A program made the position numbers and the translations under genes. Shown here piece by piece: positions 59,086 to 64,000 of a stretch of 64,000 nucleotides of DNA. The notes beneath the pieces are model-generated. The model did no database searches, was not told the DNA's origin, and saw nothing but the letters and a program-made list of their open reading frames with translations. Each line of letters begins with the position of its first letter. Position 1 is the first letter of the stretch. This DNA comes from Luteibaculum oceani (GTDB taxonomy: Bacteria > Bacteroidota > Bacteroidia > Flavobacteriales_D > Luteibaculaceae): positions 117,793-181,792 of the forward strand of contig NZ_VORB01000007.1 in assembly GCF_007995015.1 (NCBI RefSeq), in the 5' to 3' direction.

Positions 59086-59127
59086 TTTTTGGTCATTAGT
59101 CTGATTTTCAACATTGTTGACCAAAAA
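59086..59127. repeat. 9-bp inverted repeat upstream of the histidine kinase gene
   Basis: TTTTTGGTC at 59086-59094 and GACCAAAAA at 59119-59127 are exact reverse complements. They enclose a smaller TCAACA/TGTTGA pair (59107-59119 with one central base). It lies between purL and the histidine kinase and could be an operator or a weak transcript-end structure. Confidence 0.45.
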
Positions 59128-59152
59128 AATGAAATATTAGACCTGCTCCGCT

Positions 59153-59160
59153 TATATTTG
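59153..59160 (+). promoter_or_regulatory. -7 promoter box directly before the histidine kinase start
   Basis: TATATTTG is an exact match to TAnnTTTG. It ends five bases before the GTG start at 59166. If used, transcription would begin at or within a base or two of the start codon, giving a leaderless mRNA. A TTG at the usual distance was not found. Confidence 0.5.
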
Positions 59161-59165
59161 GTATA

Positions 59166-60290
59166 GTGGAGCAGGTTTTTGATTTTTTTGCCGGTTTATT
59201 TAGTACACATCTTTGGCCGCCAAGATGGCAGTGTGGTACGTGGACAGATTTCCATGGATGGCTTTATATCGGTTCAGATGTAGCGATCTGGGGGGCGTAT
59301 TTTGCTATCCCTTTGTTACTGGTAAATATTGTTTCTAAAAAGAAAGTACCCTTTCTCCCCGTTTTTTGGTTAGCTGCAGGTTTCATTTTATTCTGTGGTT
59401 TCACACACCTAGTGGATGCCTTAATTTTTTACTTCCCCATATATCGGTTTGCTGCATTATTGCGATTTGGAACGGCTCTTATTTCATGGGTAACCGTATA
59501 TGTGCTTTACCGGAATTTACCAAGAGTTTTTTCTTTGAGAACACCTGAGGAGTTAGAGGAGGAAGTACAGCAGCGTAAAAAAGCAGAGCAAGTTTTAGCC
59601 GTTCGGAATGCGGAATTAGAGCAATCTAATAGAGAGCTGGATAGTTTTGTTTATTCAGCCTCACATGATATTAGAGCCCCATTAACCTCAATAAGTGGCG
59701 CTTTGCAATTTGCCAAAGAAAGCACCGATGATCCAAAGTTAGGGGAGATATTTAGGTTAATGGAGTCTAATATTAATAACCTAGACGGAATAATATACGA
59801 CATGGCATGTTTCTCTGGTAATAAGCGTGAGAATATTGCCAAGGAAATGGTTGAGCCAAACTTTGTGTTTAATCGGGCTATAGAAAATCTGCCTTCCAAA
59901 AAGCAAGTTGAACAGGTAGATCTTTCATTTAAGGATGAGATTAATGACAAAATGCTTATTGATGTCGTAAGGGTTACCCAGATTTTGAGGATTATGATTG
60001 ATAACGCTATCAATTATAGAGATCCTGAGAAAGAAAAAGCCACGGTAACTGCAACATTTCGTGAGAAAGCAGGTAAATATATATTAGAGGTAGAAGATAA
60101 TGGAATTGGAATTTCATCCGAACACGGACAAAAAATATTCCAAATGTTTTACCGAGGAAATAATAAAAGTACAGGCTCAGGATTGGGACTGTATTTGTTA
60201 AGTGAAATTGTAAAGAAGTTAGGTGGTACGGTTGCCTTTAAGTCAATCCCTTCCATGGGTAGCACCTTTTCTGTAGAAATACCCAAATAA
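59166..60290 (+). CDS. sensor histidine kinase with ethylene-receptor-like membrane domain
   Basis: A 374-residue kinase starting at GTG. The N-terminal ~120 residues have three hydrophobic helices resembling the plant/cyanobacterial ethylene-binding domain. SDVAIWGAYFAIPLL (Asp38, Tyr45, Pro49) is followed by FILFCGFTHLVDAL (Cys77, His81). The spacings match the ETR1 copper/ethylene residues Asp25, Tyr32, Pro36, Cys65 and His69. A short coiled coil leads to the phosphoacceptor His167 in SASHDIRAPLTS. The ATPase domain has NAINYRDPEK, VEDNGIGIS and GSGLGLYLL. No GAF domain lies between. A lone receiver gene follows one base on. Confidence 0.88.
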   Translation: MEQVFDFFAGLFSTHLWPPRWQCGTWTDFHGWLYIGSDVAIWGAYFAIPLLLVNIVSKKKVPFLPVFWLAAGFILFCGFTHLVDALIFYFPIYRFAALLRFGTALISWVTVYVLYRNLPRVFSLRTPEELEEEVQQRKKAEQVLAVRNAELEQSNRELDSFVYSASHDIRAPLTSISGALQFAKESTDDPKLGEIFRLMESNINNLDGIIYDMACFSGNKRENIAKEMVEPNFVFNRAIENLPSKKQVEQVDLSFKDEINDKMLIDVVRVTQILRIMIDNAINYRDPEKEKATVTATFREKAGKYILEVEDNGIGISSEHGQKIFQMFYRGNNKSTGSGLGLYLLSEIVKKLGGTVAFKSIPSMGSTFSVEIPK

Positions 60291-60291
60291 T

Positions 60292-60672
60292 ATGGAATCA
60301 TTTGATTTTGTCTTAATTGACGACAACAACTTGGATAACCTTATCCATGAAACTTTAGTAAGAAACTCAGGTGTTGGAGGCTCCGTGTTGGTCTTTAACT
60401 CGGCCAATAGTGCTTTAAACTATTTCCAGAATATACCGGTTCACTCTAGTAAGGTTATCTTATTAGATCAGCATATGCCCGATATGGAGGGGACAGACTT
60501 TATGCAAAAATTGAAAGACGTGCTTAAGGATTCCTTTGGTCTATACACTATAATATTGTTGTCGGGTGACAACAAAATGGTAAAGTTAAAGAATGAGTTA
60601 CCATACTTAAGAGATGTTTGGAGTAAGCCGCTTAAAATCTCCAAATTAGAATCACTTTCAGCGGAACCTTAG
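60292..60672 (+). CDS. single-domain response regulator
   Basis: A 126-residue receiver with no output domain. Conserved residues are Asp10-Asp11 (FVLIDDN), phosphoacceptor Asp59 in VILLDQHMPD, Ser91 (LLSGD) and Lys112 (SKPL). It starts one base after the histidine kinase stop, so it is the probable phosphotransfer partner. Output might be through protein-protein contact. It converges with the next gene, overlapping by 4 bases. Confidence 0.92.
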   Translation: MESFDFVLIDDNNLDNLIHETLVRNSGVGGSVLVFNSANSALNYFQNIPVHSSKVILLDQHMPDMEGTDFMQKLKDVLKDSFGLYTIILLSGDNKMVKLKNELPYLRDVWSKPLKISKLESLSAEP

Positions 60673-61211
60673 AAAGAGTAAAAACCACCTACACCATAAT
60701 AAGGATTGGGGTAGGGAGAATACACGTCTTCGATTAGGTCTATAAGTAGACTTCCTGTAAAGGTGAACCTTCCTCCTGTTTCAAAAAAGAATTGCCCCCC
60801 AACAAACCAAACGGGTATTGTTCTGTTTACTCGTTCTCCACCAATATTGCTAGAATAGAAGAGTTGCTGATATTCCGTATAAGCGGCAATGTTCCTGTGG
60901 AACTTGTACCTTCCAAAGGCTGACGCCCCATAAATGCTTGTGGTAAACTCAAATTCAGGAAACCTTCTATCACTGTAGTACTGATATATTACCCCAGGGC
61001 CGAACATTAATTTTTCTGAGTAGTTGTAGCCCAGTTTAGGGGAGATGTTTAAAAGGAAAATTTTATCGAAAAATTGAATTGAGAAATCGCCTCCTAAAGA
61101 AAATTTACTGCCTGGAGAATTCACGGGGGAAACATATTGAGCTTCACTTTTAACGCTACAGGTAAAAAACAGAATTGCGGTTATTGCAAACAAGATAAAG
61201 GCTCTAAACAT
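60669..61211 (-). CDS. outer-membrane beta-barrel protein of unknown function
   Basis: A 180-residue protein with a signal peptide (MFRAFILFAITAILFFTCS, region ending near EAQYV) and alternating strand-like segments such as GDFSIQFFDKIFLLNISPKL, IYGASAFGRYKFHRNIAAYT and RFTFTGSLLIDLIED. It ends with an aromatic residue (GGFYSF), as many outer-membrane barrel proteins do. No family is recognised. It diverges from the aromatic hydroxylase, with a 9-bp inverted repeat between the two starts. Confidence 0.78.
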   Translation of the reverse strand: MFRAFILFAITAILFFTCSVKSEAQYVSPVNSPGSKFSLGGDFSIQFFDKIFLLNISPKLGYNYSEKLMFGPGVIYQYYSDRRFPEFEFTTSIYGASAFGRYKFHRNIAAYTEYQQLFYSSNIGGERVNRTIPVWFVGGQFFFETGGRFTFTGSLLIDLIEDVYSPYPNPYYGVGGFYSF

Positions 61212-61212
61212 A

Positions 61213-61240
61213 TTACTTTTATATTCGTACCTAAAAGTAA
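61213..61240. promoter_or_regulatory. 9-bp inverted repeat between divergent genes
   Basis: TTACTTTTA at 61213-61221 and TAAAAGTAA at 61232-61240 are exact reverse complements with a 10-base spacer. On each strand the arm contains TACTTTTA, one mismatch from the -7 consensus TAnnTTTG, so it may be a pair of divergent promoter boxes or an operator. Confidence 0.5.
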
Positions 61241-61264
61241 AGGTAATTTAATTCCATAGTAACA

Positions 61265-62914
61265 ATGGATAGAGGATTTGAAAAGAACGAGGTGTTAGAA
61301 AAATTACCTTCCCACCTATTGGATTTTGTAATTGACCAGCCGTACAATGGCTATACCAGTCAAGACCATGCCGTATGGCGTTATGTTATGCGTCAAAACG
61401 TAAACTACCTGGGGAAGGTAGCGCACCATTCATACTTAGAAGGATTAAAGAAAACGGGAATTTCTATAGATACCATTCCTCATATGTACGGTATGAACCG
61501 TATTTTAAAAGAAATTGGATGGGCCGCTGTTGCGGTGGATGGATTTATTCCTCCGCAAGCATTTATGGAATTTCAGGCTTATAAGGTGTTGGTAATTGCT
61601 GCTGATATCAGAAATATAAACCACATTCAATATACTCCGGCACCAGATATTATCCACGAGGCTGCCGGTCACGCTCCAATTATTGCAGATCCAGAGTATG
61701 CTTTGTATTTAAAGCGCTTTGGTGAGATAGGTTCCAAAGCATTTTCTTCTAAGAAAGATTTTGAGTTGTATGAAGCTATCAGACATTTATCTATAATTAA
61801 GGAAAATCCAGATACCAAAGAATCCGAAGTTGTGGAGGCAGAAAAGCACATTGAGTGGCTTCAAGCCAACATGGGTGAACCATCAGAAATGTCTCGCATA
61901 AGGAATCTACACTGGTGGACGGTGGAATACGGTCTCATAGGTAGTGTCGATGATTATAAGTTGTATGGAGCTGGGTTGCTATCTTCTATTGGCGAAAGCG
62001 CCAACTGTATGAGAGAAGAGGTGAAAAAAATTCCTTACTCTATTGCAGCGGCGGATTATAGTTTTGATATCACTACTGAGCAGCCTCAGTTGTTTGTTAC
62101 TTCTTCTTTCCAGCAATTGAATGAAGTGCTCGACGAGTTTGCTAGTCAAATGGCTTTGAATAAAGGTGGAGAATATGCATTAAGAACAGCTATTGGTTCT
62201 GGAGCGGTTGCAAGCCTTAAATTTGGTGATCTTCAACTGTCGGGTATTATAGAAGAAGGGGAATTAAACGAACAATTCACTTGGTTAAGGTTCGGTGATC
62301 GTTTGGGGATTTTCCGTGATAGCGGTTGTCTATATCTCGATGAAGAATCGGAGATGGATTCTGTTGAGGTCTGGATCGGTAAGGATGCAAAGAATATTAA
62401 AGGGAGTGCTGACGCTAAATATGGTTTCTCTCTACTTGAATTAATACCTGAGGAAATTGATGGTCCCGTGGTTATAAACCATGAAGATCTTGGTAGACAT
62501 GTTTTTATCATAGGAGACCCTGAACTTAGCGGGGCGTATGCAGGGCCTGCTGATCCTAAAGCTTGGAATTTAAGTTTTGAGCCACCGAAGGAGAAAACCC
62601 TAAAAATAAACCATTCAGAAAACGCCAAGCGTCTTCATACCTATTATAATGAGGTAAGAAACATTCGTAATCAAGATGGCGAAGTTTCAAGGTTGATGGA
62701 GATATTCGAAATCCTAAAGAAGGATTATCCTAAGGATTGGTTATTACCATTAGAGATCTATGAGATTTTAAGCAAATGGGAATTGTATCCTGAGTATCAA
62801 ACCCAAATCAGAGCGTGTCTGGAAGAGTTAAAGGGTAACAGTAAGGAGTATAAGAAGCTAATTACAGACGGAATAAATTTAATTGAGAAGGATTTTAATT
62901 TAATACACCAATAA
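61265..62914 (+). CDS. aromatic amino acid hydroxylase (phenylalanine 4-monooxygenase type) with long C-terminal extension
   Basis: A 549-residue pterin- and iron-dependent monooxygenase. The iron-binding pair is His131 and His136 in IIHEAAGHAP, with Glu221 in WWTVEYGL as the third ligand. The N-terminal region has DYSQDHAVWRYVMRQ-like sequence (residues ~31-45, TSQDHAVWRYVM). The catalytic part ends near residue 300; ~240 additional residues follow, for which I see no known domain. Phenylalanine to tyrosine is the likely reaction, but tyrosine or tryptophan as substrate cannot be excluded. It is followed 6 bases later by an SDR gene. Confidence 0.88.
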   Translation: MDRGFEKNEVLEKLPSHLLDFVIDQPYNGYTSQDHAVWRYVMRQNVNYLGKVAHHSYLEGLKKTGISIDTIPHMYGMNRILKEIGWAAVAVDGFIPPQAFMEFQAYKVLVIAADIRNINHIQYTPAPDIIHEAAGHAPIIADPEYALYLKRFGEIGSKAFSSKKDFELYEAIRHLSIIKENPDTKESEVVEAEKHIEWLQANMGEPSEMSRIRNLHWWTVEYGLIGSVDDYKLYGAGLLSSIGESANCMREEVKKIPYSIAAADYSFDITTEQPQLFVTSSFQQLNEVLDEFASQMALNKGGEYALRTAIGSGAVASLKFGDLQLSGIIEEGELNEQFTWLRFGDRLGIFRDSGCLYLDEESEMDSVEVWIGKDAKNIKGSADAKYGFSLLELIPEEIDGPVVINHEDLGRHVFIIGDPELSGAYAGPADPKAWNLSFEPPKEKTLKINHSENAKRLHTYYNEVRNIRNQDGEVSRLMEIFEILKKDYPKDWLLPLEIYEILSKWELYPEYQTQIRACLEELKGNSKEYKKLITDGINLIEKDFNLIHQ

Positions 62915-62920
62915 AGAAGT

Positions 62921-63610
62921 ATGTATATAGTATTGGGGGCATCGCGTGGTATAGGCTATGCTCTAGTAAAAGAATTATTAAGAAAAGGGCAAAGTGTTTT
63001 TGCCCTTTCTCGTTCTCTAGAGCCGCTAAATGCTCTAAATGAGGGAGGTGGTAAACTATTGTTGAAGGCTCTAGATGTGTCCAGGGAAGATTCGGTCGAA
63101 GAATTCTTTGAGGAAATCGGAAAAGAGGAGCTTCTTAAGGTGAGAGGTATTATCTATTGTGCTGGCTTATTGGTAAACAAATCTTTTACAGAGTTAACTT
63201 TAGCCGATTGGACCAAAGTGTACGCAACAAATGTTTTTGGCCCGGCTTCATTTTGTAAGCAATTTATAATTCGGTCTGGTGTAAGAGAAAGGGTAAATCA
63301 TTTATTTATTGGTTCCATGGGAGGATTTCAGGGGGCATCAAAGTTCCCTGGGTTGAGTGCATATAGTAGTAGTAAGGCGGCTATTGCTTGTATGTCAGAT
63401 TGTTTAGCGGAGGAGTATAAAGAGGGGGGACATACGTTTAATACCCTTTCCATAGGTGCGGTACAAACAGAAATGTTAGAGCAGGCCTTTCCGGGGTATG
63501 AGGCTCCGGTATCGCCAGAAGAAATGGCAGAGTTTATCGCTGATTTAGTTTGTCGACAAAAATTACTTATTAATGGGAAGAATATCCCTGTTAGTCTAAG
63601 TACGCCATAA
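62921..63610 (+). CDS. SDR-family oxidoreductase
   Basis: A 229-residue short-chain dehydrogenase. MYIVLGASRGIGYALVKELL is the cofactor site, CAGLLVNKSF follows, and the catalytic Ser (IGSMGG) and Tyr-Lys pair (YSSSKAA) are present. The sequence has features of sepiapterin-reductase/benzil-reductase-like SDRs. Being immediately behind the pterin-dependent hydroxylase, it may act in pterin recycling; this is inferred only from position. It is the last gene before the rRNA operon. Confidence 0.88.
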   Translation: MYIVLGASRGIGYALVKELLRKGQSVFALSRSLEPLNALNEGGGKLLLKALDVSREDSVEEFFEEIGKEELLKVRGIIYCAGLLVNKSFTELTLADWTKVYATNVFGPASFCKQFIIRSGVRERVNHLFIGSMGGFQGASKFPGLSAYSSSKAAIACMSDCLAEEYKEGGHTFNTLSIGAVQTEMLEQAFPGYEAPVSPEEMAEFIADLVCRQKLLINGKNIPVSLSTP

Positions 63611-63625
63611 AAGTTGAGGTAGTAC

Positions 63626-63657
63626 TTGTTTTAAAGAAATAAAACGACGTACATTTG
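63626..63657 (+). promoter_or_regulatory. rRNA promoter, upstream copy
   Basis: TTG at 63626-63628 and TACATTTG at 63650-63657 fit TTG-N-TAnnTTTG with a 21-base spacer. It is the first of two tandem promoters before 16S rRNA. Confidence 0.6.
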
Positions 63658-63733
63658 CCGCCCCAATCACAAGAAAACGTTCTTTTAAACGGGGAAACAG
63701 AAAAAGAAATTTTAAAAATAATTTAATTTTTCT

Positions 63734-63762
63734 TTGTTGTTTTAAAAAACTTCTTACCTTTG
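63734..63762 (+). promoter_or_regulatory. rRNA promoter, downstream copy
   Basis: TTG at 63734-63736 and TACCTTTG at 63755-63762 are separated by 18 bases. The spacer is AT-rich (TTTTAAAAAAC). It lies about 150 bases before the 16S gene. Confidence 0.75.
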
Positions 63763-63831
63763 CGCTCCCTTTTACGGGAAACACGCTTGAGAGATTGAGT
63801 GTGAGAGTGAAGGGAAGATAAGGAATAGAGA

Positions 63832-63842
63832 GTTCTTTGAAG
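63832..63842 (+). promoter_or_regulatory. boxA-like antitermination element
   Basis: GTTCTTTGAAG in the leader resembles the boxA element (TGCTCTTTAACA in E. coli) and is typical of rRNA leaders in this phylum, where NusB/S10-based antitermination complexes bind. Confidence 0.6.
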
Positions 63843-63912
63843 TATTGTTTGGACATCGAAAAGTCTAAGATTAAAAAAAGTTTACCTGAGAGTAATAAAA
63901 CTTAAAGTTTTC

Positions 63913-64000
<88 letters not shown>

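Larger units (their letters stand above)
63611..63912 (+). promoter_or_regulatory. rRNA operon promoter and leader region
   Basis: This 302-base gene-free stretch holds two promoter-like pairs (63626-63657 and 63734-63762), a boxA-like GTTCTTTGA near 63832, and an AT-rich leader. No coding region is supported; a short reverse-strand reading frame here is not credible. Confidence 0.8.

Noticed and set aside
63596..63856. Minus-strand open frame of 86 codons in the rRNA leader
   Set aside because: It overlaps the rRNA promoters and boxA; its composition is that of the AT-rich leader.

Overview
The window is a 64 kb chromosomal stretch from a member of the Bacteroidota, most likely the Flavobacteriales or a close relative. 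Several independent signs point there: a type A type-IX-secretion sorting domain on a giant secreted protein; DUF5686, head-GIN and SCO-family genes; a carA-eno pair directly behind the alpha operon; promoter-like TAnnTTTG boxes; a zinc-less ribosomal protein L36; and generally weak Shine-Dalgarno sequences. No transposase, integrase, prophage, CRISPR array or tRNA gene was found. It reads as ordinary core chromosome with a few lineage-specific genes.

Layout. 1-6925: end of the spc operon and the alpha operon (rpsH end, rplF, rplR, rpsE, rpmD, rplO, secY, infA, rpmJ, rpsM, rpsK, rpsD, rpoA, rplQ), closed by a strong terminator. 6942-9366: carA and eno with their terminator. 9590-13857: a large helical protein of unknown function and a minus-strand pair of envelope proteins, one carrying an HhH domain. 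13960-18069: adk, obgE, a PAP2 phosphatase, a fluoride channel and a PafA-like phosphatase. 18078-23478: minus-strand threonine aldolase, O-methyltransferase, M16 peptidase and a DUF5686 outer-membrane protein. 23582-29444: a four-gene minus-strand fatty-acid beta-oxidation operon (marR, fadN-like, fadA, acyl-CoA dehydrogenase) with a 14-bp perfect palindrome over its presumed promoter. 29445-29889: a gene-free stretch holding this operator, a possible small structured RNA with terminator, and a promoter for the next gene. 29890-35700: a 1936-residue repeat protein with a T9SS signal.

36003-53171 is mostly a dense minus-strand run, interrupted by three plus-strand genes. It holds a MscS channel, an RsmB-like rRNA methyltransferase, YebC, a LON-N domain protein, hemB, yidD, a DUF192 protein, lgt, a Fur-family regulator, trhO, an M1 peptidase, a glycosyltransferase, a head-GIN lipoprotein, an ABC-F ATPase, an unlisted 56-residue membrane protein, a SCO protein and a long-chain acyl-CoA ligase. 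53273-64000: a nitronate monooxygenase, an amidohydrolase, two SDR enzymes, a small-type purL, a histidine kinase with an ethylene-receptor-like membrane domain followed by a lone receiver protein, an outer-membrane barrel protein, an aromatic amino acid hydroxylase, and the promoter, leader and first ~88 bases of a 16S rRNA gene.

Most notable: the ethylene-binding-domain-like histidine kinase with its receiver partner, whose start suggests a leaderless mRNA; the giant T9SS repeat protein; the candidate RNA and the MarR operator; and the hydroxylase-SDR pair. Functions are inferred from motifs read by eye. No database search was run.
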